A stretch of DNA of 64,000 nt, from contig JANYKC010000030.1 in the NCBI GenBank assembly GCA_025358255.1, positions 1 through 64,000 on the forward strand, in the 5' to 3' direction. The DNA is from Spirochaetaceae bacterium (GTDB taxonomy: Bacteria; Spirochaetota; Spirochaetia; Treponematales; Rectinemataceae). The notes under the pieces are model-generated. The model was not told the DNA's origin. It ran no database searches and was given only the letters and a program-made list of their open reading frames with translations. Position numbers and translations under genes: made by a program. Numbering within the stretch: position 1 is the stretch's first letter; the number at the start of each line of letters is the position of its first letter. This document shows positions 1 through 8,508 of the stretch, piece after piece.

Positions 1-162
1 TGGAGGAAATTGACCGGGTTCGCGCTGATCCACCTCGTCGAGGTGGGAATAAAGTTCGTGAATGGTGAGCAGGTTAAAGATGCGGTGGCCTGACCGGGGG
101 AATGTCCAGAAATCCAATCCACAACTATTGACAATATCTCGGGCGAATGCTGCACGTTTCAT
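1..162 (-). CDS. Hypothetical protein, N-terminal 54 residues only (runs off the window)
   Basis: An open frame on the minus strand begins at an ATG (160-162) and stays open to the window edge, giving 54 residues beginning MKRAAFARDIV. A good ribosome binding site (AAGGAG) lies about 6 bases upstream and a promoter-like pair lies upstream of that, so the start is well supported. The fragment is rich in aromatic and charged residues (WTFPRSGHRIF, HELYSHLDEVD) with no signal peptide. I do not recognise the family and assign no function. It is transcribed away from the TolQ-like operon, with a 103-bp repeat between them. Confidence 0.6.
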   Translation of the reverse strand, partial: MKRAAFARDIVNSCGLDFWTFPRSGHRIFNLLTIHELYSHLDEVDQREPGQFPP

Positions 163-181
163 TATTTGACTCCTTGGATTT

Positions 182-210
182 AACATAAGTAAATAGGTCA
201 GGATAGGCAA
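182..210 (-). promoter_or_regulatory. Putative sigma-70 promoter for the leftmost gene
   Basis: Read on the minus strand there is a -35 like TTGCCT (205-210), a 17-base spacer and a -10 like TATGTT (182-187), about 20 bases upstream of the ATG at 162 with its AAGGAG. This is a match by eye only. Confidence 0.4.
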
Positions 211-276
211 ATTTACCCTGTCGACCTGCTCCGATCACGCCCGGGCCGTCCCTCCTTCCACTCTTTCGACCTTGTT

Positions 277-379
277 TACTGGCCCGGCAACCAATCTTTG
301 GCTTGGGACCATGATTCTGACCTATAGCGACGGGCCAGAATCATGGGAGAGCACCCGATGTTATGTTGCCGGGACAGTA
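277..379 (-). repeat. 103-bp palindromic repeat element, copy A
   Basis: A non-coding 103-bp element bounded by 15-bp terminal inverted repeats: TACTGGCCCGGCAAC at 277-291 and GTTGCCGGGACAGTA at 365-379 (14 of 15 positions pair). Inside is a second inverted repeat, CATGATTCTGACC (310-322) against GGCCAGAATCATG (333-345). The reverse complement of this copy aligns without gaps to 48859-48961, with about 83 of 103 positions identical. It fills most of the space between the leftmost gene and the TolQ-like operon; the rest of 163-455 holds only promoter-like sequence. It could be a MITE, a REP/ERIC-like element or a structured RNA. Confidence 0.8.
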
Positions 380-382
380 GTC

Positions 383-412
383 TTCTTTTTCCCAGCGCGC
401 CTGCGCTATACT
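383..412 (+). promoter_or_regulatory. Possible promoter for the tolQ-tolR-tonB operon
   Basis: A good -10 (TATACT, 407-412) lies about 44 bases before the ATG at 456. The best -35 at the right distance is only TTCTTT (383-388, 18-base spacer), so the pair is weak. It begins just after the right end of repeat copy A. Confidence 0.3.
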
Positions 413-455
413 GGAATCGAAAGACCCGCTTTTTTTGCGGCGTGCCGGAGGTTGC

Positions 456-1088
456 ATGTTCGAACTCCTCGTAAAGGGTGGTCCGGTTCTCTGGTTCCTC
501 ATCTTCTTGTCCGTCGTCGTGCTGGCCGTCATCATCGAGCGTTTCCTCTTTTTCCGGAAAATGCGGGGTGACGAGGAAAAGCTATTCCGGCACCTTTCGT
601 CCTCCCTTGAGAAAGGCCATTACGACGAAGCTCTCGCGATATGCGACACATCAGTCTCCCCACTTGGCTCCCTCGTGAAGTCCGGGATCGAGCATCGCGG
701 CCATTCGGAAGCGACGCTCAAGGAACTCATGACAGATGCCGCGAACCAGGAGTTGCCACGGCTGGAGCGGAACATCTCGGTGCTCGACACCATCGCCCAT
801 ATCGGTCCCCTCCTGGGCCTCCTGGGCACGGTCACCGGCACGATGAAGGCTTTTGGGGTCCTTGGCACCTTCGGGGCAGTCTCCGATCCGACCCTCTTGG
901 CCAAGGGCATCTCGGAAGCGCTGATCACCACCGTTGCAGGGATACTGGTCGCCGTTCCCGCGGTGATCTTCTACAACTATTTCGTGGGCAGGGTCAGCAC
1001 GATCCTCCTGCGTCTAGAGCACCAGGTAAACGAGATCGTGCTCCTGATCGGTTCGGCGGCGCGGCACGATAAGCCGGAGGAATCATGA
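456..1088 (+). CDS. MotA/TolQ/ExbB family proton channel protein
   Basis: Inner-membrane protein of 210 residues, the stator-type subunit that passes protons to energise envelope processes together with a TolR/ExbD partner. One membrane segment lies near residues 10-32; two more sit near residues 112-140 (the glycine-rich GPLLGLLGTVTGT stretch typical of TolQ/ExbB) and 150-178. The ATG at 456 is chosen because GGAGG lies just before it; a TTG at 435 in the same frame has no such site. The stop overlaps the start of the TolR-like gene (ATGA). It could belong to a Tol-Pal or an ExbBD-TonB type system; sequence alone does not separate these. Confidence 0.9.
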   Translation: MFELLVKGGPVLWFLIFLSVVVLAVIIERFLFFRKMRGDEEKLFRHLSSSLEKGHYDEALAICDTSVSPLGSLVKSGIEHRGHSEATLKELMTDAANQELPRLERNISVLDTIAHIGPLLGLLGTVTGTMKAFGVLGTFGAVSDPTLLAKGISEALITTVAGILVAVPAVIFYNYFVGRVSTILLRLEHQVNEIVLLIGSAARHDKPEES

Positions 1089-1501
1089 GGTTCGAGCGGC
1101 GCCTGACGCGGAAGGCCAAGGTGGACATGACTCCCCTGGTCGACATCCTCTTCATGCTCCTCCTGTTCTTCATGATGACGAGCGTCTTCAAGATAGTCCC
1201 GGGGCTATCCTTGAGCCTACCCGAATCCGCGACCGCCTCCACCGTGGCGCTCACTCCATTTCGCATAGTGGCCGTCTCTGATTCGGAGATCTACGTGAAT
1301 GAGCTTCGGACTGGGCTGGCGGGGCTCGACGCCGCGATAAAGCGGGAGATGTCCGGCCGCAAGGTCGAGGAGATCCGCGCCGTCTTCCAGGGTGACAGAG
1401 GCCTTCCTTACCAATTGGTCATTTCCGTGCTTGACGGCCTCAGGGCCAACGGGATAGAGGGCGTGAGTCTGCTTACGCAGGGCAAGGTGGCCAGGCCGTG
1501 A
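1085..1501 (+). CDS. ExbD/TolR family biopolymer transport protein
   Basis: 138-residue protein with a short cytoplasmic basic N-terminus, one membrane segment at about residues 17-37 and a periplasmic domain. The membrane segment carries the family aspartate in the context PLVDILFML (Asp20), the proton-binding residue in ExbD/TolR proteins. Length matches the family (about 135-145). Its ATG overlaps the stop of the TolQ-like gene and its stop overlaps the GTG of the TonB-like gene, so the three are translationally coupled and probably form one envelope energy-transduction complex. Confidence 0.9.
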   Translation: MRFERRLTRKAKVDMTPLVDILFMLLLFFMMTSVFKIVPGLSLSLPESATASTVALTPFRIVAVSDSEIYVNELRTGLAGLDAAIKREMSGRKVEEIRAVFQGDRGLPYQLVISVLDGLRANGIEGVSLLTQGKVARP

Positions 1502-2514
1502 GAGCGCAAATCCTCCGCGTCAAGGACAGGAAGCGGATGTTAGTCTCCTCGGTCTCCGCCTTGATGCTCTACGCGATCGTGGGACTCGCTTTTTTCGCGG
1601 CCGGGATCCTTCGCCCCGATGAGCTGGGCAGGCACAGCGGACCGATCAAGGTCAGGATTGGGACGGCTGATGGGGTGGACGAGTTTTCCAGGATATTGCC
1701 GAAAGCGTTGTCGTCTCGTCCTGCCGCCTCGGGGATCGCTCCTGCTGCCCTTCCGCCCCCGCCCGCGGCTGCCGCCCCCAAAAGCCCGGAACCAGCCTCT
1801 TCCTCCCAGGCAAAGGCCGTTCCAGCCCCGTCTCCGTCGGCCAGCGCCGTCGCGACGCCGTCAAAGGCATCTCCGCCTTCGCCTTCACCAACTATCGCAT
1901 CTGCCGCACCGGGCATCGGCACGCCGGTTCCTGGCGAAGGCGAAGGTGTAGTCGGGGGATCGCCCCTGGGCACTGGAAGCGTGAGCCTGAAAGGTAGCGA
2001 GCAGGGCAATTCCTTCGAGACCAGCTACGAATCGGGCACTGGCAAGATAGGGCGTTCCCTATATGTCCCGATCTACCTCTATATGCCCTTGCCAACCGTG
2101 GTTTCCAAGGCCATCTACGATGCAATCAAGGCGAGCAAGGACGGATTGAGGAGCGCCGAGATCAGGAAGGTCGAATTCCGATCCTACTACGACCTGAACG
2201 AGGACGGCTGGAGGCTCAAGGCCCAGCCAGCCTACGCGCTCCGGCCGACACTTTGGCAAATGCTGCGCGATGGCGGATACTCGCTCTCGAGGGCTGAGTA
2301 CAAGGTCGGAAAGGATCTCAAACCCGTCGCCTTGTCATTCGAGGTAGGCGCGCCCCAAGGATCGAGTGGCCCCCCGCTGTTGTCGGTCACCGTGGTCTCC
2401 TCATCGGGATACCCGGAACTGGATGCGGCCGTCGTCTTCGGCTTCAGGCAAGCGGCTTTTTTCAATGACAGCGCTGCCTCGGTGACGGGGCGCTTCACCT
2501 ATCGTTTTGAATAG
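1498..2514 (+). CDS. TonB/TolA-like energy transducer with a proline-rich linker
   Basis: 338 residues starting at a GTG that overlaps the preceding stop (GTGA). There is one membrane anchor near residues 18-38, then a long Pro/Ala/Ser-rich stretch (roughly residues 75-150) as expected for a periplasm-spanning linker, then a folded C-terminal domain. The last 45 residues contain SGYPELDAAVVFGFRQAAF, which resembles the TonB C-terminal box (SGxPxLDxAAxxAxRxxxF). With TolQ- and TolR-like genes directly upstream it is best read as the transducer of that complex. Sequence identity of the linker is not informative, so TonB versus TolA remains open. Confidence 0.75.
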   Translation: MRAQILRVKDRKRMLVSSVSALMLYAIVGLAFFAAGILRPDELGRHSGPIKVRIGTADGVDEFSRILPKALSSRPAASGIAPAALPPPPAAAAPKSPEPASSSQAKAVPAPSPSASAVATPSKASPPSPSPTIASAAPGIGTPVPGEGEGVVGGSPLGTGSVSLKGSEQGNSFETSYESGTGKIGRSLYVPIYLYMPLPTVVSKAIYDAIKASKDGLRSAEIRKVEFRSYYDLNEDGWRLKAQPAYALRPTLWQMLRDGGYSLSRAEYKVGKDLKPVALSFEVGAPQGSSGPPLLSVTVVSSSGYPELDAAVVFGFRQAAFFNDSAASVTGRFTYRFE

Positions 2515-2675
2515 GCTGTCTTGGTTCCTGCCCTGCAAGGGTATCCTGGCCAAGTTGCCGCGCAAATGTCCCAGGCCCTTTCCTGGGGTGGAAATTGCCG
2601 GCGCCCGCCTTTTTTTGGATGGGTCAACGTGTCGCCGCCTCAACAGCCCTTGCCATGCGGTTCCGCAGCTGGTGA

Positions 2676-2708
2676 ACGACCCGGCGGGGACAAATCCCGT
2701 CGGATCGT
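2676..2708. repeat. Imperfect hairpin in a convergent intergenic region
   Basis: Between the stop of the TonB-like gene (2514) and the end of the minus-strand gene at 2730 there are 215 bases without a supported gene. They hold an inverted repeat: ACGA-C-CCGGCGGG (2676-2688) against CCCGTCGG-A-TCGT (2696-2708), 12 pairs including one G-T plus one mismatch, with a 7-base loop. No T-run follows on either strand, so it is not a classical intrinsic terminator, although its place between convergent genes suggests a role at transcript ends. Confidence 0.4.
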
Positions 2709-2729
2709 AATCAAGCGGGGCCGGTCCTT

Positions 2730-5342
2730 CTAGCGGATCTCATCGGTCTTGAAAATGAACTTGAGCGTGGTGTCGGCCCCTTCGGGAGCCCCGGAGAAGG
2801 ACTGGTAGTCCCGGGAAAGGGCGGCAAGGACATCCTTGACCTTGAGGAACCCTCGTACTAGTTGCGCCTTTTCCACTATCTGGGATCCAATGAGCTGAAT
2901 GCCTTGCTCGTCGAATTGCTTTGTCCCGGCCGCCAGCTCGCTCATCTTCACGGCGAGCAGGGCTGATCCGTCGTCGAGTTGGCTTATCCCGGCCTCAAGT
3001 TCGGGGATCTTTAGGAGAAGGGCGTGCAGTTTCGCGATGCTCTCTGTCGAAAGGAAATCCTTGCCCATGACGAGCAAAGGCTGGAGTTGCTCAATGTCGG
3101 CGATGAGGTCGGCGAGCTGCGGGCCGACCGAGTACTCGTCGGCGGTGCCAAGGAGTGAGGAAAGCTCGGGAGAGGAGAGGGCCGCCTGGACGGAGCTCAT
3201 GAAGGGCTCGAGAGCCTTGAGATTCTGCTGAAGTGCTTCAATGGAATCGATCTGGTTCTTGAAGCTGCCGTTCTTGAGGCGGACCGCAAGGAAGGACCTG
3301 GCGGCCTGTAGCGTGTTCTTGTTCTTGTCAAAGGACTTGCGCACGGCGAATAGCTTCGGGATGGTGGAGCTGATGACGCCAACCATGCGCGGATCAAGGA
3401 TTTTCCTGGCCGCGGCTATCGTCTGATCGGTCTTGGTTCGGTTCGTCTGTGCGCGTGCGAGTCCGGGCAAGGTCTTGGCCGAGACCGCCGAGGCCGCGAA
3501 CGCCCCAGGCGCTGCGGCTACGCCGAGCTGGGCTGCTTCGGCAAGAATCGGAAGGGCTTCCGCTGCCTGGGCGGCTATCGGGATCCTGGCGGCAGCCCTC
3601 TCGGCGGTCGCGGCGGATAGGAGCCTTCCAAGGTTCGAGCGTTCTGCATCGGAGAGTGGCGTGTTCGCGGCCAGCTTGGAGGCAAGCGCGGCGATGGCCT
3701 GGGTATCATCCAGGAAAGCGGTCGCGCCGAAAAATGTGATATCGGCATGTGCCCGATCCTGAAGCCCGCTCAGCATCTTGGCGGAATCGAAAGCCGTGAG
3801 TTTCGCCATTTTCTGCGCGGCTTGCTCGTACTCGAAAGCCTTCGCGCCAAGGGCCTGGAGGGCGGCGGCAGTCACGGGATCGTAGCTTTTCGAGGTTTCG
3901 TCGAAATTCACGATGGCGTCAAAAAGAGGGCCTGCCCCTACGGCGAAATCCGCCGCCGCCTGGAGGCGCTTTTCGTCCATGCCACGATAGAGGTCGTCGC
4001 TGGAGACCAAGGCTTCGGAGACCGCCACGAGCGATTCCTCGTTGATTATGGAAGCAGCCCCGGGTATCCCGAGGAGGTCCTTAAGGTTGATGTCTTTTGC
4101 GGCAGCGACCGCGCTGGTGATGAGCTTCCTGTTCTCGGGTTTCCCGGCCTGGCCGATGATGTCCGTGAGCATCGGAACAATATTGCCAAGGGAATCGCCC
4201 GACGAGAGAAGCTCCCTGGCCGCCGCGATATTCCTTTCGTCATCGAGGAAGCTCGAGATGGATTCCAGCGTCGGCTTGCTCTCCTCGAGGACAGGCCGGA
4301 TCGCTGTCAGCGCCTGGGAGATGGCCGCGCGGAGCATGGCCGTGCCTTGGGCCAGGAGGGCCGAGCCGTCTTTTATCGCCTTTGAGGAATCCGCGAGCTG
4401 TTGGAAGCCAGCGAGGGCATCGTCCAGCACCTTTACGGTATTGGGGCCGCCGATCTCGGGGAAATTCGGGGTCGCGGCGATATAGATGGACCCGAGTTTG
4501 AACTTGTCCGCTTTGGCGGTGAACTCGAATGCCTCGGGAAGCGGCATGTCCTTGATGCCGAAACTCGAAAGGTCGAGCCCCTGCGAGCCGAAGCTGCCGG
4601 CCGCCAGGATGGATTCCCTCAGGCCCGGAACCAGGAGGCCCGCGGCTATGTTGCTCTGTCCGTCTGTTAGGATGGTTCCGCCGGTCACCTGGAGGTCACG
4701 GTAGCCGACGACAGGAATGGTCAAACCCACGACGACGATCATTGGCGCGAAAATGCGCCTTTTTGTGCCGTCGATGATCCTTTCGGCGGTCGCGAGATTC
4801 TTCACCTCTACGCGGACGCGGACCGTTCCCGCCTTCCCGGACAGGAGTTTCGGCTCGATGGGCTTTCCGTCCAGCCAGTACTTTATCGTGATCGCCAAAG
4901 GAAGGCTTTGCGTGCTTTTGCCCCTGTAATAGAGGTCGCTACCGTCGAGTTTCCACATGAGGGCATCCCCGACCCGGCGGGGCTGCTCATAGCCTTTTAC
5001 ATTTTCGATGCCGGTCAGGTTGGACTTGTCCTTGATCTCAATGCCCGGCTTTTCGGAGTGGATCCAATCGCTGACTATGACGCTTTTGACCGCGCCCGTG
5101 GCGTCGAGGACTGCAAAGACGGTTTCGTCCTTTGACAACGAGGCTTTGGGCGCCACCAGGACCGGCTTTGGCGCCGCGGGCTTGGCCTGCGCGGTAGCCG
5201 CTGGCGCGGGAGGGGAGGCCGGCAAAGATGAGGATGAAGGCGGCGCCGCCGTGGGCGAGGTCGTCGGCGAAGCGCTGGGCTGGGCCACGAGGAGGGAGAG
5301 GCCTGCGGCGAATATGGCGACAATGGACGTTGCTCGTCTCAT
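2730..5342 (-). CDS. Exported coiled-coil partner protein of an RND/MMPL exporter
   Basis: 870 residues with a signal peptide (about residues 1-20), a low-complexity Ala/Ser/Pro stretch to about residue 60, a beta-rich N-terminal region and a long Ala/Leu-rich helical body. The last 80 residues contain the pattern of proteins encoded beside MMPL transporters: repeated LDDGSALLAVKMSELAAGTKQF-type heptads, then YQSFSGAPEGADTTLKFIFKT before the end. The ATG overlaps the stop of the upstream exporter gene (ATGA) and AAGGAG precedes it, so the two are translationally coupled. Inference: it forms the periplasmic or exported part of the transporter. The substrate cannot be read from the sequence. 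Confidence 0.7.
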   Translation of the reverse strand: MRRATSIVAIFAAGLSLLVAQPSASPTTSPTAAPPSSSSLPASPPAPAATAQAKPAAPKPVLVAPKASLSKDETVFAVLDATGAVKSVIVSDWIHSEKPGIEIKDKSNLTGIENVKGYEQPRRVGDALMWKLDGSDLYYRGKSTQSLPLAITIKYWLDGKPIEPKLLSGKAGTVRVRVEVKNLATAERIIDGTKRRIFAPMIVVVGLTIPVVGYRDLQVTGGTILTDGQSNIAAGLLVPGLRESILAAGSFGSQGLDLSSFGIKDMPLPEAFEFTAKADKFKLGSIYIAATPNFPEIGGPNTVKVLDDALAGFQQLADSSKAIKDGSALLAQGTAMLRAAISQALTAIRPVLEESKPTLESISSFLDDERNIAAARELLSSGDSLGNIVPMLTDIIGQAGKPENRKLITSAVAAAKDINLKDLLGIPGAASIINEESLVAVSEALVSSDDLYRGMDEKRLQAAADFAVGAGPLFDAIVNFDETSKSYDPVTAAALQALGAKAFEYEQAAQKMAKLTAFDSAKMLSGLQDRAHADITFFGATAFLDDTQAIAALASKLAANTPLSDAERSNLGRLLSAATAERAAARIPIAAQAAEALPILAEAAQLGVAAAPGAFAASAVSAKTLPGLARAQTNRTKTDQTIAAARKILDPRMVGVISSTIPKLFAVRKSFDKNKNTLQAARSFLAVRLKNGSFKNQIDSIEALQQNLKALEPFMSSVQAALSSPELSSLLGTADEYSVGPQLADLIADIEQLQPLLVMGKDFLSTESIAKLHALLLKIPELEAGISQLDDGSALLAVKMSELAAGTKQFDEQGIQLIGSQIVEKAQLVRGFLKVKDVLAALSRDYQSFSGAPEGADTTLKFIFKTDEIR

Positions 5343-7438
5343 GTATTGGACTCCTTTATCGCGCTTGCATCCTTGCGGATCGGCTTGCGCCAGTTGAGAC
5401 TTGTCGAAGCGATGATCCTCTCGAACACCACGAGAAGCGCAGGCAGGAATACGAGGATCACCACCATGCTAATCAAGGCGCCGCGGGCGAGGAGTCCGCA
5501 GATCGACTTGAGGATGGACATCTTGGATAGGAGCGCCACTCCGGAGGTGGCGAAAAACAAGGCCAGGGCGCTCGTCACGATGGATGGCGCCGAGCTCTCG
5601 AAGGCCTGCCGCATGGCCTCCTTCGTAGGCAGGCCTTTCCTGAGCTCTTCCTTGAAGCGCGTGACTAGGAGGATCGCGTAGTCGATCGTCACCCCGAGCT
5701 GGATGCACCCAATTACGATGGTCGAAATGAACGAGATCTTCTCCCCGATGTAATAAGGGAGCCCGAGGTTGATGAAAATGGCCAGCTCGATGCAGCCGAC
5801 GAGGACAACCGGCAGGGACAGGGAGCTGAACAAGAGGAGGATGATGACAAGGATGGCACCTATGGACACGACATCGACGCGCTTGAAATCGCTCGCCGCC
5901 ACGCTTACGAGGTCCTTGGCGAGCGCGCCTTCCCCCGTCACAAGGCCATTGGGATCGAATCTCTTGACGACCTGGATGATCTCGTCGAGTTGCCGGGAGG
6001 CTTCATTGGTCGAGGTCTTGAAGGTCGAATTGATGATTATGAGTTCCTTGCCGCCCGCCTTGAAAATTTTCCTGACCGCGTCAGGCAGGAATTCCTCGGG
6101 TATGAGGGCCCCGAGGTACTTCTCGATGGCGATGACCGAACTGATCCCCTGGATCGAATCCATGCCGTCGAGCATGTCCCTGATCGCGGCGGGAGGCAAT
6201 CCGTCACGAACAATGAGGAAGTGCGTCGTCGCCATGTTGTACTCTGTCTTGAGCTTGATGGATGCGGCCACGGAAGGCAGGTTGCTCGGCAAGGCCCCGG
6301 CCAGGTCATAGTCCTGTTGCGTATGCATCCTTCCGTAGACCGCGGGCACGAAGAAAGCCAGGAAAGCGACGCAGAGGAGAATCGCGTATTTCGTCACGAA
6401 GCGCCCGGTCTTCTTGAATGTCGGCAGTAAGGGGCGGTGCCGGAAACGATGGATGGGGCCGTCGAACACCAGGATCATCGAAGGAAGGACCGTCATGGTG
6501 CCGATGAGGCCGATGAGCACGCCTTTGGCCATGACAATGCCGATATCGGCCCCGACGGCGAGATCCATGACGCACAGGGCCAGGAAGCCTGCGATTTCCG
6601 TAAGCGCTCCTGACGAAATGGTCAGGAAGGTCTTGCGTATTGCCTCTGCCATCGCGTCGCGCTTGTCCGCGAAGCGCTTTCGCTCCTCATCATAGCGATG
6701 GAGGAGGAAGATGGAGAAATCCATGGTCACTCCGAGCTGGAGCACCGCTGCCAAGGCCTGGGTCAAATACGAGATCTTCCCGAAAATGATGTTGGATCCG
6801 AGGTTGAAAAGGATGGCAAGCCCGATTTCGGCGATGAAAATGAAGGGAATGAGCCAGGATTCCATGCCCAAGCCCAGGATCAGGGTCAGGAAGACGCAGG
6901 CGAAGATTATGTAAAGGGGCGCTTCCTTCGCGGACAGCTCCTTCGTGTCTATGTTCGATGCGCTCGAGCCTGAAAGGTAGGAATGCCCATCGAGGATTTT
7001 CCGGATCTCCCTGGTCGCTTTCTCCGTGCCGGGGGAAGTCGCGGCTCCCTTGAACTGCACGATGAGGAGGGTCCCTTCCCCTGAAAAGAATCCTTCCCTT
7101 ATCTGGGCCGGCAGGACTTCCCGCGGGATGTTCGGATCGATGATATCGTCCACGCCGATGATCGCGGCGATGCCCTCGATTTTCCCGATGCGTTCCTTGA
7201 GGTCCATGATCTCCCGCGTCGTTTTTTTCTCGACGATGAGCATGGCGCTCGCGGCATTTCCGAATTCCTGGTCGAGGATGGTCTCTCCACGCATGGAATC
7301 CAGGTTCTTTGGGAGATAGTTCAGGATGTTGTAATCGACTTCCGTTCGCATTGTCCCAATAAGGGCCGGTACTATGAGGAGGGCCGCGATGATGAGGACC
7401 GCGCTCCCATTTCGTGAGATGACATTGGCTGGTTTCAT
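5339..7438 (-). CDS. MMPL/RND family transporter
   Basis: 699-residue integral membrane protein with the duplicated RND layout: one N-terminal membrane helix, a large periplasmic loop (DYNILNYLPKNL...), a block of about five helices with the LQLGVTMDFSIFLLHRY motif, then the same arrangement repeated, with IQLGVTIDYAILLVTRF in the second half. The matching Asp in each half is typical of proton-relay residues of MMPL proteins. I place the start at the ATG at 7438 (GGAAAGG just upstream); an ATG at 7495 in frame would overlap the preceding gene fragment and has no good ribosome binding site. It is coupled to the exported partner protein downstream. Lipid or hydrophobic-compound export is typical of the family. 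Confidence 0.85.
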   Translation of the reverse strand: MKPANVISRNGSAVLIIAALLIVPALIGTMRTEVDYNILNYLPKNLDSMRGETILDQEFGNAASAMLIVEKKTTREIMDLKERIGKIEGIAAIIGVDDIIDPNIPREVLPAQIREGFFSGEGTLLIVQFKGAATSPGTEKATREIRKILDGHSYLSGSSASNIDTKELSAKEAPLYIIFACVFLTLILGLGMESWLIPFIFIAEIGLAILFNLGSNIIFGKISYLTQALAAVLQLGVTMDFSIFLLHRYDEERKRFADKRDAMAEAIRKTFLTISSGALTEIAGFLALCVMDLAVGADIGIVMAKGVLIGLIGTMTVLPSMILVFDGPIHRFRHRPLLPTFKKTGRFVTKYAILLCVAFLAFFVPAVYGRMHTQQDYDLAGALPSNLPSVAASIKLKTEYNMATTHFLIVRDGLPPAAIRDMLDGMDSIQGISSVIAIEKYLGALIPEEFLPDAVRKIFKAGGKELIIINSTFKTSTNEASRQLDEIIQVVKRFDPNGLVTGEGALAKDLVSVAASDFKRVDVVSIGAILVIILLLFSSLSLPVVLVGCIELAIFINLGLPYYIGEKISFISTIVIGCIQLGVTIDYAILLVTRFKEELRKGLPTKEAMRQAFESSAPSIVTSALALFFATSGVALLSKMSILKSICGLLARGALISMVVILVFLPALLVVFERIIASTSLNWRKPIRKDASAIKESNT

Positions 7439-7469
7439 GGCCTTTCCGTATATTCCCCGCAAATCGAAG

Positions 7470-7806
7470 TCATGACAAGAGCCTTTCAGCCTCATTGAGT
7501 AAAATAGGTTTCATTTCATCTATTGGCGCCGGGTTGCCATGGGCAATAAAGCTGCACGTGACGGCATAAGCGAGTTCCCCGCTCATGGAAGCCGCATTAT
7601 TGAATTCCTCGGGGGAAAGCGCGTCCGACAATGGATTCCTGAACGCTTCCAAGGCTCCGTCCCGACTAATATCAAGGGCGACGGCGCACTGGATGCGATT
7701 TGCGGGAATGAGCCTGGCCAGTCCGGGATCGTTGCCTGCGAGGAGACTCCGGTGAAATTGCCGCGACCTATTTGGGTGCCCACCATCCTTGCCAAATGAC
7801 GATTCG
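7470..7806 (-). pseudogene. Probable C-terminal remnant of a TetR-family regulator
   Basis: A minus-strand frame ending at 7470 reads about 112 residues between trmB and the MMPL gene, finishing ...ELAYAVTCSFIAHGNP...DEMKPILLNEAERLLS, which looks like the ligand-binding C-terminus of a TetR/AcrR regulator. No helix-turn-helix N-terminus is present in any frame; the frame runs into the trmB 3' end (in a different frame) without a plausible start or ribosome binding site. MMPL exporter operons are often preceded by such a regulator, so a 5'-truncated gene fits. The family call rests on pattern only. A functional short protein from an internal start (for example the Met in the SMSGELAY context) cannot be excluded. 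Confidence 0.4.
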
Positions 7807-8508
7807 TCAATTGGCGATTCTTTCGAACAGCAACTCGAATGCAGGCCTGCCATCGCGCCGGGCCCGAGCCTCGAATTTTGTCTCCGGCCTCCATTCCTGA
7901 TGCGGGGCAAATCCCCCATGGCGATTGCGCAGACCCGGCGTTTCCGAAAGCAAATCGAGTGTCCATTGGGCGTAATCCTCGATGTCCGTGACGAAGTAGA
8001 GGTATCCGCCTGGCGAAAGCCTCGACACCAGCAATTCCACTATCCCTGGCCTGAGGAGTCGGCGCTTTTGATGCCTTTTTTTGGGCCAGGGATCCGGAAA
8101 AAAGATATGAAGGCCGGCAAGGGATTCCGGCTGGATGGCGGTCTCAAATACCTCGACCGCGTCGTGGTGGACGATCCGGACATTTCGTAGACCATGCTCC
8201 CCAATACGGGCAAGGAGCTTGCCTACACCTGGTGTGTGTACCTCGAAGCAAAGGTAGTTGATTTCGGGGTTGTTCGCCGCGATCTGCCAGGTTGCCTGGC
8301 CCATGCCAAATCCTATTTCGGCAATGACTGGCTTGTCATTGCCGAAAACGGCAGGGAAGTCCAATTTGCCGCCACTCTCGGCCTGGACACAGAATAGGGG
8401 GCCAAGCGCGTCGAGCGACGCGCGCTGCGAATCCGTCATGCGGCCTGCGCGAAGGACATAGGTCCTGATGCTCCTATCAGGAGCGCTTATTTCTTTTTCA
8501 TTCTCCAT
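7807..8508 (-). CDS. trmB: tRNA (guanine-N7)-methyltransferase
   Basis: 233 residues, SAM-dependent enzyme that methylates G46 in the variable loop of tRNAs. Visible are the SAM-binding region IAEIGFGMGQATW (about residues 65-77), the family signature FPDPWPKKRHQKRRL in the second half, and the C-terminal region typical of TrmB. Length is normal. The start ATG lies inside the 3' end of the upstream lipoprotein gene (22-base overlap), so the two are coupled. It is the last intact gene before the TetR remnant. Confidence 0.93.
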   Translation of the reverse strand: MENEKEISAPDRSIRTYVLRAGRMTDSQRASLDALGPLFCVQAESGGKLDFPAVFGNDKPVIAEIGFGMGQATWQIAANNPEINYLCFEVHTPGVGKLLARIGEHGLRNVRIVHHDAVEVFETAIQPESLAGLHIFFPDPWPKKRHQKRRLLRPGIVELLVSRLSPGGYLYFVTDIEDYAQWTLDLLSETPGLRNRHGGFAPHQEWRPETKFEARARRDGRPAFELLFERIAN

